Under the pieces are notes generated by a model that worked only from the letters and a program-made list of their open reading frames with translations, was not told the DNA's origin and ran no database searches. Below are positions 34,840 through 42,512 of a stretch of DNA of 46,168 bases, piece after piece. A program made the position numbers and the translations under genes. The DNA is taken from NCBI GenBank assembly GCA_945869195.1, contig CAMBNV010000011.1, positions 1-46,168 on the forward strand. Direction: 5' to 3'. The stretch is from Gemmatimonas phototrophica. GTDB taxonomy: Bacteria > Gemmatimonadota > Gemmatimonadetes > Gemmatimonadales > Gemmatimonadaceae. Numbering within the stretch: the stretch's first letter is position 1; the number at the start of each line of letters is the position of its first letter.

Positions 34840-36528
34840 TTACGGTCTCGCCAACGCATCCCGCAGGATGAGGTACGCGGGCTTGGGGCCGAAGAGTTGA
34901 TCGAATGGCAAGGCGCGTCCAAAGCCCGAGAACGTTCCCGGAATCCACGAGTACTTGTCGGTGAAGCCCCAGGTGGTCAGCGCTTTGCAGCGAGGTTGCG
35001 CCAGGCACGCGTCAATCGTAGTCCCGTAGGCGCTGCCTTGGACCGCGAGGTTGTCGGTGCCGTCCGCCAATCGCACGTCGATCTCGGTGTAGCGGATATC
35101 GAGGCCGGCTGCCGCGAAGCGCGCCAGATTTGCCGTGAGCTGCGCCGGACTCGGCGCGGGTAACACGAAGTGGCCCTGCAACCCAACGCCGTCGATCGGA
35201 ACACCGGCCGCTTTGAGTCGGGTGGCCAGCGCAAACAACGAATCGGATTTCCGATTCACCGTTTCCACGCTGTAGTCGCTCAGGAAGAGGCGTGCGTTGG
35301 GATCGCTGCGGCGCGCCCACACGAAGGCCGAGTCGATGATATCCGCACCGGCCACCTCGATCCAGAAGCTGGGGCGCAGCCCGGAGCCGTCGTCGGCAAT
35401 CAACTCGTTGGCGACGTCCCAGCTGGTCGTCTTGCCGGCATATCGTGCCACTACCGTTTCAATGTGCGACTTGAGCGACGACAGCAGGAACGCGCGCGTG
35501 GGAGCCCCGGCCGTCAGCCAGGCGGGCTGCTGACTGTGCCACAGAAGCACATGTCCGTACACCTTCATGTTGTTGGCCACCGCGAAACCGACGATCGTAT
35601 CGGCATTGGTGAACGCGTACGTCGTGGCGGCGGGATGAATGGATCCGAACTTCATCGCATTCTCGGTCGTGACCGAATTGAATTCTTCGGCGAGCACGCG
35701 CCGGTACGTCGAATCGGCCCGCAGTGCGTCAGCCGATACCGCGGCGCCGATTTCAAAGCTGCGACGCTGCGCATGACCACGCAGTGATGGTGGGGGCGCG
35801 AACACGGCGAGCGTACCGGTGCCGGTGACTCGTCCCGCGGCGGTCCGGTTCACGCGGTCTGGCGGCGCCACGGCGAATGTCTGCCACGTGGTATCGGTGA
35901 GACGGCCAATACGCAATTGCGTCTCGACCACATCGGCCGCGAGTGCTGTCGGATAGCGCAGTCTCACCGATGCGGGAGTGGCAAACGTGATCGCTGGTGT
36001 GATCGCCACGGCGGTGCCTGCCAACAGTCGCGCGTTCGGCGTGGGCGCCGCAACCGGGCGCACCACGAACGCGGTGGGTGCCGTGAGTGCGCCGGCCGGT
36101 ATCTCCAGTCGAAGCTGGCCGTTCAACGCGGTCACGGTACCGCCACTCATCGCAACAAACCCGCCCTCATTCACCGTGAGGAGTGCGGTGGCGGACACGG
36201 CGCCGCTAGTTGCCGAGATGGTAGTGGTGCCCTGCGTGATCGCCGTGGCGCGTCCATCACTCGCGACCGTGGCTACACTCACCGACGACGAGCTCCAGAT
36301 GAATGCCGCGCCGGCGATGGCGGTACCGGCGGCATCGCGGGCGACGGCGGCGAGTAGCTGCGATTCACCGGGCACCAGGGAGCCGGTGGTGGGCGACACG
36401 GTCACCACCGCTACCGTTGGCGGGAGTGGCGGCAGCGGGGGAGAGGTGGGCGTGGTAGGTGCTGCCTCGGAACCACCACAGCCGACCACGAACAGAGCGA
36501 GTGCCAACAGCGCGACGCGACGCGGCAT
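34840..36528 (-). CDS. GH10 endo-xylanase lipoprotein with Ig-like domain
   Basis: 562 residues. Lipobox V-V-G-C, then a Pro/Thr linker, a bacterial Ig-like (Big_2) domain (T-V-S-P-T-T-G-S-L-V-P-G-E-S-Q-L to about 110), a second beta domain, and the GH10 barrel from about residue 250. GH10 landmarks: T-T-E-N-A-M-K-F, G-H-V-L-L-W-H-S-Q, catalytic acid Glu in W-D-V-A-N-E-L, nucleophile Glu in Y-T-E-I-D-V. Would cleave xylan at the cell surface. The start at 36528 opens the lipoprotein signal; longer frames carry no better leader. Dispersed element C lies just upstream. Confidence 0.92.
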   Translation of the reverse strand: MPRRVALLALALFVVGCGGSEAAPTTPTSPPLPPLPPTVAVVTVSPTTGSLVPGESQLLAAVARDAAGTAIAGAAFIWSSSSVSVATVASDGRATAITQGTTTISATSGAVSATALLTVNEGGFVAMSGGTVTALNGQLRLEIPAGALTAPTAFVVRPVAAPTPNARLLAGTAVAITPAITFATPASVRLRYPTALAADVVETQLRIGRLTDTTWQTFAVAPPDRVNRTAAGRVTGTGTLAVFAPPPSLRGHAQRRSFEIGAAVSADALRADSTYRRVLAEEFNSVTTENAMKFGSIHPAATTYAFTNADTIVGFAVANNMKVYGHVLLWHSQQPAWLTAGAPTRAFLLSSLKSHIETVVARYAGKTTSWDVANELIADDGSGLRPSFWIEVAGADIIDSAFVWARRSDPNARLFLSDYSVETVNRKSDSLFALATRLKAAGVPIDGVGLQGHFVLPAPSPAQLTANLARFAAAGLDIRYTEIDVRLADGTDNLAVQGSAYGTTIDACLAQPRCKALTTWGFTDKYSWIPGTFSGFGRALPFDQLFGPKPAYLILRDALARP

Positions 36529-36587
36529 GACGGAGACAAAGGTGAGGTGACGACCCCGGGAAAACATGAGATCGTGGTGTCCGATAT

Positions 36588-36680
36588 CCGATAGGAGTTT
36601 CAATCGGGCTCGGGAGTATGGCGCGCCGCTTCACGCGGCGCCACCAGCGCGCCCGGGGCCCGGTGGGGTCTGTCGCCCGT
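36588..36680 (-). repeat. Dispersed element with hairpin (copy C)
   Basis: Reverse-orientation copy, about 93 bp: minus-strand order ACGGGCGACAGA, CCCCAC, the same GGTGGCGCCGCGTGAAGCGG hairpin region, TCCCGA and the 20-base core (36607-36588). Differs from copy B by a few substitutions and a 9-bp gap. Lies upstream of the xylanase and at the edge of the AT-rich island. Confidence 0.7.
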
Positions 36681-36865
36681 CTCGTCAGTCGGAAGGCTTG
36701 GCCCCCCTACTTTGCAGAACAACTTATAGAACATACATATTGAACAAGGAATCATCATTGAACCAGCGGCGGATGTTAAAAGATTTACGGATAGATTACC
36801 CGACTAATTAATGGAAAAAAAAGAATATTTTATTCCGCATTAAAAACCAACCACCGATAATCGCC

Positions 36866-37270
36866 ATGAGCAATCAAACAAACGAAAAATATAATATTCC
36901 ATATAAGTACCGGAAAATGGAAAACCTACATATCGTATTTTGGTTGTTTAAAGATGTTGCCTGGTGCATGTCTTTGACACTTTTAGGAATTGTGATGATT
37001 ATTCCAACATTAACAATCGCCATAATTATCGCATATAGAACTCGAAATATTTTTTCTGAATTAGCGCACAACAGTGCTATCACCGTTTGGATTACGGCCA
37101 ACTCATTCTGGATGTGTACCGAATTTTTTGGTGTAGATCATTTAATCGTATATGGCAACGTCACAGTGAAGCATTTGGCTCTAATCCCATTTGTTACAGG
37201 TATTTTGATATTAGGCTATTACTATCTTGTCTATCAGCCATCACACAAAGAAGTAAATTCGACTTTATAA
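36866..37270 (+). CDS. AT-rich integral membrane protein, unknown
   Basis: 134 residues, with three to four hydrophobic helices (about 30-55, 75-90, 105-125) and many Ile/Asn/Tyr codons ending in A or T, unlike every other gene here. No ribosome site precedes the ATG, as is usual in Bacteroidota. I do not recognise the family. Codon use and composition suggest a Bacteroidota-like donor, which is inference. Confidence 0.6.
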   Translation: MSNQTNEKYNIPYKYRKMENLHIVFWLFKDVAWCMSLTLLGIVMIIPTLTIAIIIAYRTRNIFSELAHNSAITVWITANSFWMCTEFFGVDHLIVYGNVTVKHLALIPFVTGILILGYYYLVYQPSHKEVNSTL

Positions 37271-37284
37271 ATTCATCGATTTGC

Positions 37285-37309
37285 TTTTTCAACCGATAGG
37301 ATTGAAAAA
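37285..37309. repeat. A/T inverted repeat with element-like loop
   Basis: TTTTTCAA and TTGAAAAA flank the 9-base loop CCGATAGGA, 15 bases beyond the AT-rich gene. The loop matches the complement of the dispersed element core (TCCTATCGG). It lacks a T-run after the second arm, so it is a poor terminator. Confidence 0.5.
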
Positions 37310-37317
37310 ATGTGGCT

Positions 37318-37440
37318 GACCCGAATAAGGGAATTCACCAATACCATGCTGGCGTAGCGGATGGCTTGCAGTTCCATTCGCCCGCCGTCGTTGGTGCGCT
37401 GGAGTTCGATCACAACGAGGTTCCTCCCCTTGACGCCGCC
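37318..37440 (-). pseudogene. PD-(D/E)XK nuclease remnant, N-terminal half
   Basis: About 35 codons with no start: R-N-L-V-V-I-E-L-Q-R-T-N-D-G-G-R-M-E-L-Q then A-I-R-Y-A-S-M-V. This is the central strand of a NucS/DUF91-like or related PD-(D/E)XK nuclease family, whose usual form is I-E-L-K-R-T-x-D-G-G-H-M-E-L-Q-A-I-R-Y-A-A-M-V; the catalytic Lys is Gln here. Homology stops around 37342. It abuts the methyltransferase start and pairs with the C-terminal half at 38215-38391. Confidence 0.6.
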
Positions 37441-38139
37441 GTGCTTTTGATCAGGTCTCTCCCATGGATCCGTGGCACCGTCGTAACGGCCGCGGCGCTG
37501 GTGGCCCTGCTGCTGGCCTCGGCGACGGCCGGCGCCCAGGCTCGCCACCCGGTGTCGGGCCGTGCGATCGCGCAGGTGATGGGTTACGAAGGCGCGGCTT
37601 GGCTCGAGCGGCCCGAGCGCGAGTCCGAGGAGCGGCCGTCGAAGGCCATTAAGGCGCTCGACATCAAGCCGGGCCAAGTGGTGGCCGATGTCGGGGCTGG
37701 GTCCGGCTACTACACCGTCCGGCTGGCCGAACGCGTCGGGCCCACCGGCCGCGTGTTCGCCACCGACATCCAGCCGGAGATGCTCTCCCTGCTTCGGTCG
37801 CGCGTCTCGCGTGCGCGGCTGGACAACGTCGAGCTGGTGCTGTCCGCGGACGCCGATCCCCGGCTGCCCGAGGGCTTATTCGACCTGGTGCTGATGGTTG
37901 ACGTCTATCACGAACTGGCGCGTCCTCAGGAGGTCCTGCGCAAGCTGCGCGCGTCGCTGAAGCCGGACGGCCGCCTCGTGCTCGTCGAGTTCCGCAAGGA
38001 AAACGCCTGGGTGCCTATTCGGGAGGAGCACAAGATGAGCGTGAAGGAAGCGCGGATGGAGCTCGAGGCGGAAGGCTACCGCTTCGATCGCGTCATCGGC
38101 GTGCTGCCGTGGCAGCATATCCTCGTATTCCGCCGCTGA
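37441..38139 (+). CDS. Secreted SAM-dependent methyltransferase
   Basis: 232 residues from GTG 37441. An N-terminal hydrophobic segment (A-L-L-L-A-S-A-T-A-G-A-Q-A) looks like a signal peptide, curious for a SAM enzyme but common in this subgroup. Class I fold: V-V-A-D-V-G-A-G-S-G-Y-Y motif I at about 75, D-I-Q-P-E-M, F-D-L-V-L-M-V-D-V-Y-H-E-L and a late V-L-P-W-Q-H-I-L-V-F-R-R. The frame runs upstream through the nuclease remnant, so the exact start is uncertain. Methyl acceptor unknown. Confidence 0.8.
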   Translation: MLLIRSLPWIRGTVVTAAALVALLLASATAGAQARHPVSGRAIAQVMGYEGAAWLERPERESEERPSKAIKALDIKPGQVVADVGAGSGYYTVRLAERVGPTGRVFATDIQPEMLSLLRSRVSRARLDNVELVLSADADPRLPEGLFDLVLMVDVYHELARPQEVLRKLRASLKPDGRLVLVEFRKENAWVPIREEHKMSVKEARMELEAEGYRFDRVIGVLPWQHILVFRR

Positions 38140-38214
38140 ACCGAGGCCGCGGTCCCTTGCCTCGCAAGGGGCGGCGAGTGGGCGTCGCCGCGCCCTGCGC
38201 TGAGCTGGCGCACC

Positions 38215-38391
38215 GTCAGGTAAGGGGATATTTTCCTGCACACAGATACAGTCGCTTACCTCCATCCTCAAGTAGGGCCGTAGCCGAATGCAGCGGATGT
38301 CGATGTCGCGATCGCGCCGCCAGAGCAGGGCGGTGGTGAGTTTCTTCCCAAAATCTTCAAAAACCAGCACGATGCGGACATCGGGCGCAGA
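38215..38391 (-). pseudogene. PD-(D/E)XK nuclease remnant, C-terminal half
   Basis: About 58 codons without a start: A-P-D-V-R-I-V-L-V-F-E-D-F-G-K-K-L-T-T-A, L-L-W, D-I-D-I-R-C-I-R-L-R-P-Y and N-I-P-L-P. The same nuclease family ends with this pattern (D-I-R-C-V-R-L-K-P-Y ... V-I-P-L-P). It lies upstream, in minus-strand order, of the N-terminal half at 37318-37440, so the two halves are in permuted order with the methyltransferase gene between them. Confidence 0.6.
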
Positions 38392-38441
38392 CAGTGGCCT
38401 TGTCCGGATTTCCCGTTCTTAAATTCAAACCCACTCACCCC

Positions 38442-39236
38442 ATGATCAGATCACTAAAATCCTCCGTGGTTAAGTCAGGCGCCTTGTTTGCCCTTAGCCT
38501 GTTCACTCCGACCCCTGCGATGGCCGCCGCCGGCGAGCCTAATCTGAAGGCCGACGACCTTGTCGGAGTGACCTTCTGGGTCATCTCGATGGCGCTTGTC
38601 GCCGCGACCGCCTTCTTCTTCCTCGAAATCCAGCGCGTCGCGCCCAAGTGGAAGACCTCGTTGACCGTCTCCGGCCTCGTGACCCTCGTCGCCGCGACGC
38701 ACTACTTCTACATGCGCGAGGTCTGGGTGGCCACCGGGGCGACCCCTACGGTCTTCCGTTACATCGACTGGCTCATCACCGTGCCCCTTCTGATGGTCGA
38801 GTTCTACATCATCCTCTCGGCTGTGACCAAGGTCCCGGGCGGCGTGTTCTGGCGCCTGATCATCGGTACCCTGGTGATGCTCGTCGGCGGTTACCTCGGT
38901 GAAGCCGGCCTCATGGGTGTTTGGCCCGCCTTCATCATCGGCATGGCCGGCTGGGCCTGCATCATCTACGAGATCTACTTTGGCGAAGCCAGTAAGATCA
39001 ACGCCGAGTCTGCGACCCCCGCAGTGCAGTCCGCCTTCAAGCTCATGCGCAATATCGTGCTGATCGGCTGGGCCATCTATCCGCTTGGTTACTTCCTCGG
39101 CTACCTGACCGGTGGGTCCGCCGCCAACTCGGCCAACATGCTGAACGTCGTCTACAATCTGGCCGACTTCGTGAACAAGATCGGCTTCGGCGTGATCATC
39201 TGGCAGTGCGCTGTCAGCGAATCCGACAAGGCCTAA
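38442..39236 (+). CDS. Proteorhodopsin-type light-driven proton pump
   Basis: 264 residues with a signal peptide, seven helices. The retinal lysine is K246 (D-F-V-N-K-I-G-F). The proton-pump triad is D109, T113, E120 (R-Y-I-D-W-L-I-T-V-P-L-L-M-V-E), the DTE pattern, and H87 matches the His that pairs with the acceptor Asp. Residue 117 at the spectral-tuning site is Leu, typical of green absorption. The ATG at 38442 is followed by K-S-S-V-V, giving a normal leader; a longer frame upstream is not needed. No retinal-synthesis gene is nearby. Confidence 0.96.
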   Translation: MIRSLKSSVVKSGALFALSLFTPTPAMAAAGEPNLKADDLVGVTFWVISMALVAATAFFFLEIQRVAPKWKTSLTVSGLVTLVAATHYFYMREVWVATGATPTVFRYIDWLITVPLLMVEFYIILSAVTKVPGGVFWRLIIGTLVMLVGGYLGEAGLMGVWPAFIIGMAGWACIIYEIYFGEASKINAESATPAVQSAFKLMRNIVLIGWAIYPLGYFLGYLTGGSAANSANMLNVVYNLADFVNKIGFGVIIWQCAVSESDKA

Positions 39237-39472
39237 GCACCCCTCGTGGTTCGGACGGGATAGGACGGTCACTCGGGACCTCGACGGCGGTGTGCAGGTG
39301 GAACCCGGAGTGGGACCATGTGAGCATCCTCGCGGTCTGCTCTGCGTCAGACATTTCCCGCTCAAAAAGTCCCGCCTGCGCCGACTACCAGGGGCGCGTG
39401 CCGGCCTTTTGGCCCCGCCCCCCCCCGCGGCTGATTTTCCGGCGGCGGCGGGTTGCCAGCGCCGCGGACGCC

Positions 39473-40528
39473 ATGCAACGTAACGCCATGCCGCTGATCG
39501 ATACCCTCATCGAAAAAGACATCCTGCCGGACACCGTGCTCCGCTGGGGTATCCGTCGCCTGCTCCGGCAGCGCCTCGCCGACGAACGGCCGGACTCCGC
39601 GGCGGGGCGCTTCGCGAAGGTCGACGCCTTCGCGGCCGAACTGCGCACGCTCCCCGTGGCCATCGAGACCAAGGCCGCCAACGAGCAGCACTATGAGGTG
39701 CCCGCGGCGTTCTACAGGCTCTGCCTCGGCCCGCGCCTGAAATATTCCTCCTGCTTCTACGAGCAGGGCGCCGAGACCATCGGGGAGGCCGAGGAGGCGA
39801 TGCTGGCTCGCACCTGCGCCCGGGCGGAACTCCAAGACGGGCTCGAGATCCTCGAGCTCGGCTGCGGCTGGGGTTCGCTTACCCTCTGGATGGCCGAGCA
39901 ATACCCATACGCCCGCATCACCGGCGTCTCCAACTCCGCCTCCCAGCGGGCTTACATCGAAGGCGAATGCGCCAAGCGTGGCTTCCAGAACGTCCAAATC
40001 ATCACCTGCGACATGAACGTCTTCGCCGCCGAGGCCTCGCGCTTCGACCGCGTGGTGTCGGTCGAGATGTTCGAGCACATGAAGAACTGGGGCGAGCTGA
40101 TGCGCCGCATCGCCGGTTGGCTCAAGCCCGGGGGCAAGCTCTTCTTCCATGTCTTCACGCACAAGGACATCGCCTACCACTTCGCCGCCAAGGAGACGAC
40201 CGACTGGATGTCGCGCCACTTCTTCACTGGCGGCATCATGCCTTCCAACTGCCTCGCCAGCCGCTTCCAGGAAGACCTGAAGCTCGAAGCGCAGTGGGAG
40301 GTCGAAGGGCGCCACTACGGGCAGACGTCGGAACATTGGCTGCAGAACACCAACCGCCATCGCGCGGAGATTCTGCGGATCTTCGCGCAGACCTACGGCG
40401 CGGCGCGGGCGCGGGCCTGGCTGGCCAATTGGCGCGTGTTCTTCATGGCCTGCGCCGAGCTCTGGAACTTCCGGGGCGGCGCGGAGTGGATGGTCTGCCA
40501 TTACCGGTTCGCCAAGCGCGCGGGCTAA
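39473..40528 (+). CDS. CFA-synthase-like SAM methyltransferase (second copy)
   Basis: 351 residues. E-Q-H-Y-E-V-P-A-A-F-Y, Y-S-S-C-F-Y, L-E-L-G-C-G-W-G-S-L-T and F-E-H-M-K-N-W-G place it in the COG2230 superfamily, in a subgroup nearer to coclaurine-N-methyltransferase-like proteins than to the copy at 21269. It lacks the N-terminal domain of that copy. ATG at 39473 or five codons on (39488) is the start. It follows the rhodopsin by 236 bases; both look transferred together, with codon style resembling Verrucomicrobiota (inferred). Confidence 0.88.
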   Translation: MQRNAMPLIDTLIEKDILPDTVLRWGIRRLLRQRLADERPDSAAGRFAKVDAFAAELRTLPVAIETKAANEQHYEVPAAFYRLCLGPRLKYSSCFYEQGAETIGEAEEAMLARTCARAELQDGLEILELGCGWGSLTLWMAEQYPYARITGVSNSASQRAYIEGECAKRGFQNVQIITCDMNVFAAEASRFDRVVSVEMFEHMKNWGELMRRIAGWLKPGGKLFFHVFTHKDIAYHFAAKETTDWMSRHFFTGGIMPSNCLASRFQEDLKLEAQWEVEGRHYGQTSEHWLQNTNRHRAEILRIFAQTYGAARARAWLANWRVFFMACAELWNFRGGAEWMVCHYRFAKRAG

Positions 40529-40876
40529 GTCCGCACCTGCCTGACGAGCGGTGCGCGTCTCCTGCGCGGCTTCTCCGATCTTAGGCAGGGTCACGGTCGC
40601 GCCACCGTAGTGTCCTTTGTTACCCCTGTTACGGCTGGGAGCGGGGGCCGCGAGCGATCTAAAGCGATTTACGGCCTCTGACCCACCCTCGCTGAACTTC
40701 TGGATGGCCACGCGCTGCGTGAACGTTGCCAACTATGAATACGGCATTGGGGGTAAAGCCCGCCGCCCAGCCCGTCTGGTCTCCCTGGGTAATCTTTGTC
40801 GAGGCCGGACTCAGCGGCGCCCTATTGTAAGCCGTGGTAAATGTGCAGTATATGGGAGCACCCCGGGGGCGTTCCG
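40529..40876. other. Gap without recognisable gene
   Basis: About 350 bp after the methyltransferase. No recognisable open frame of coding character, no element copy and no clear terminator with T-run. GC falls slightly toward 40700. Apart from the small lipoprotein gene that follows, I see nothing in it. Confidence 0.5.
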
Positions 40877-40987
40877 ATGTCCACGAATGCAATCATGATC
40901 TGTCTGGGTCTTCTCACACTGGCCGCGTGCGCGAGCGATGTCACTGAGCTCGGCGAGTACAACTCGTTGGGGCTGTTGGGCGACTAG
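40877..40987 (+). CDS. Very small lipoprotein (36 residues)
   Basis: ATG 40877 to TAG 40987. The N-terminus has two uncharged residues, a hydrophobic stretch M-I-C-L-G-L-L-T and the lipobox L-A-A-C; the mature part is only about 18 residues, S-D-V-T-E-L-G-E-Y-N-S-L-G-L-L-G-D. A purine-rich GGGGG precedes it. Resembles entericidin-type tiny lipoproteins in size only. Moderately confident that it is real because a lipobox is improbable by chance. Confidence 0.5.
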   Translation: MSTNAIMICLGLLTLAACASDVTELGEYNSLGLLGD

Positions 40988-41153
40988 GCGACGAGTCGCC
41001 AGACAGAGTGTGAAGCTGCTCGCTGAGTTTGGCGGCAGCCTGGTGGCACCCGCTGAGGGCTAGGCGAATGCCCTAGGGCGCATCTCGGCGGCTTCTGGGC
41101 AAAGCACTATGATTGAGTGCGGTTCAGAAACGTCTTGACTGGAGGATGCTTCC

Positions 41154-42236
41154 TTGCGTTCACGCTTCGCTGTTGCGCTTCTCCTGCTTGCTGTTGCGCT
41201 TGCTGTTGCGCTTGCTGTTGCGCCTGATGCTGCCAAGGCGCAGTGGCGCACGTCCCTCCTCCCAGTGCTTGGCTCAGCACCGGAGACCGGTGGCCAGTTT
41301 GGCCTTGCCGTGTTTCGCACGCGGCAGCCGGAGGATTCACTGGGCACGCGTCCATCCTCGATCATTGGCAATGCCATCGCGACCAGCAAGGGCCAGCAAC
41401 GCGCTTTCGTTGAGTATGATGGCTGGACGCCGGGGAATGAGCGGCGCCTGCAGGTCCTGGCAATCGCATCCAAGTTTCCCTTGCCGTTTTATGGGTACGG
41501 GGATGACACACCCGATGAGGCGCAAGGCTATGAGCCAACTACGCTTGATCTCAGTGTCACGCGCTCACGCAAGCGGGGTGATGCGCTGTGGCGGTATGTG
41601 AGCGCACGAGTTGTGGCGACCCGTGCAAATCTGCAGGGCGCGGAGAGTGCAGGCATTCCTGGTGCGGACGGCTACGGACTTGGGCTGCTGACCGCCGGCC
41701 GCATTCGGGACACGCGAGACAATATCTTCGCGCCGTCGCGGGGTCGGGTGCTGGACCTTTCAGTATCGGCGGGGCTCTTGCGGGAGCCTGATCAAACCAT
41801 CAACCCGAACACACTGCTTCGCCTCCGTCTCGATTGGCGCGCGTACCGGCCTCTGCCTAAGGGCGGAGTCCTTGCCAGCCAAGTGAACATCATGACAAGT
41901 GGGGGCGGATTCCCCTTGGACCAGATCGCGCTCGTGGGTCACAATACCCTCAACCGTGGTTACACCATGGGGCGATATCGCGATGAGGGGATGCTTGCCT
42001 CACAGCTTGAGTGGCGTAGCCCCACACGCGCGATGAACGGTCGGCTTGGTATGGCTGCCTTCGGTGGCCTCGCCTTTCTGTTTGGCGATTCCGACAACGG
42101 CCGTCCCCTCCCCTCCGGCGGCGCAGGCCTCCGCTTTCGCTTAGACCCGCGCACGCGTTCCACGATTCGCGTAGACTATGCCAAGGGCGCGTCGCGGCAA
42201 TCGGGTCTCTACGTCGCCTTTAATGAAGCGTTCTAG
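41154..42236 (+). CDS. Omp85/BamA-type outer-membrane barrel protein
   Basis: 360 residues. The start is TTG with GGAGG eight bases ahead; an ATG ten bases upstream is in another frame. Signal peptide ends A-K-A-Q. The body is a D15 surface-antigen barrel: V-L-G-S-A-P-E-T-G, R-D-T-R-D-N at about 190, L-V-G-H-N-T-L-N-R-G-Y and terminal G-L-Y-V-A-F-N-E-A-F. It has no POTRA domains, so it is more like the short patatin-linked or stand-alone barrel subgroup than BamA. Confidence 0.8.
   Translation: MRSRFAVALLLLAVALAVALAVAPDAAKAQWRTSLLPVLGSAPETGGQFGLAVFRTRQPEDSLGTRPSSIIGNAIATSKGQQRAFVEYDGWTPGNERRLQVLAIASKFPLPFYGYGDDTPDEAQGYEPTTLDLSVTRSRKRGDALWRYVSARVVATRANLQGAESAGIPGADGYGLGLLTAGRIRDTRDNIFAPSRGRVLDLSVSAGLLREPDQTINPNTLLRLRLDWRAYRPLPKGGVLASQVNIMTSGGGFPLDQIALVGHNTLNRGYTMGRYRDEGMLASQLEWRSPTRAMNGRLGMAAFGGLAFLFGDSDNGRPLPSGGAGLRFRLDPRTRSTIRVDYAKGASRQSGLYVAFNEAF
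41187..41222 (+). repeat. Triplicate 12-bp repeat in a signal peptide
   Basis: CTTGCTGTTGCG occurs three times in perfect tandem, encoding L-A-V-A in each copy, within the hydrophobic core of the barrel protein's signal peptide. A 12-bp unit keeps frame, so copy number can vary without loss of function, changing only core length. Confidence 0.85.
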
Positions 42237-42265
42237 CCGCGCCTCCGGCACTCGGAGAGCCACCC

Positions 42266-42484
42266 ATGGCAGGCCTTACCCTCGGCAAGATTCAACAGAT
42301 CGCGCTGGTCCAGCATGACGTGGACGCCGCCGTCCCATTCTTCCGTGACGGGCTCGGTCTCACGCTGCAGTTCGCGATGGCGGGTCTGGCTTTCTTCGAC
42401 GCCGGCGGTGTGCGTCTGATGCTCACCAAGCCGAGTAGCGCGGCAGCGCCTCCTAGATTCGCGCACGGCCACGAGTCGGCCTGA
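42266..42484 (+). pseudogene. Truncated VOC/glyoxalase-family protein
   Basis: 72 codons. From ATG 42266 (GGAGAG upstream) the first half of a vicinal-oxygen-chelate domain is clear: I-Q-Q-I-A-L-V-Q-H-D-V-D-A-A-V-P-F-F-R-D, then F-F-D-A-G-G-V-R-L-M-L. After T-K-P-S-S, at about 42430, the sequence turns to unrelated A-P-P-R-F and stops. About 55 C-terminal residues, including the second metal-ligand strand, are missing. It is 26 bases from the M24 peptidase. Confidence 0.7.
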
Positions 42485-42512
42485 TCGCTCTCCGTCCCTC
42501 CCCCCGCCCCAT

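Larger units (their letters stand above)
36700..37312. other. AT-rich foreign island
   Basis: About 600 bp of strikingly AT-rich DNA in an otherwise GC-rich window, with abrupt edges near 36705 (after GGCCCCCC) and about 37312. It carries one clear gene. On the left, codons before 36811 may be the tail of another reading frame. Composition indicates recent import or a misjoined read. Confidence 0.8.

Noticed and set aside
34685-34900. 71-residue rightward open frame before the xylanase
   Set aside because: No motif, overlaps the xylanase 3' end on the other strand, and no ribosome site.
37285-37309. Rho-independent terminator after the AT-rich gene
   Set aside because: Stem is only A/T-rich and no T-run follows the second arm; kept only as an inverted repeat.
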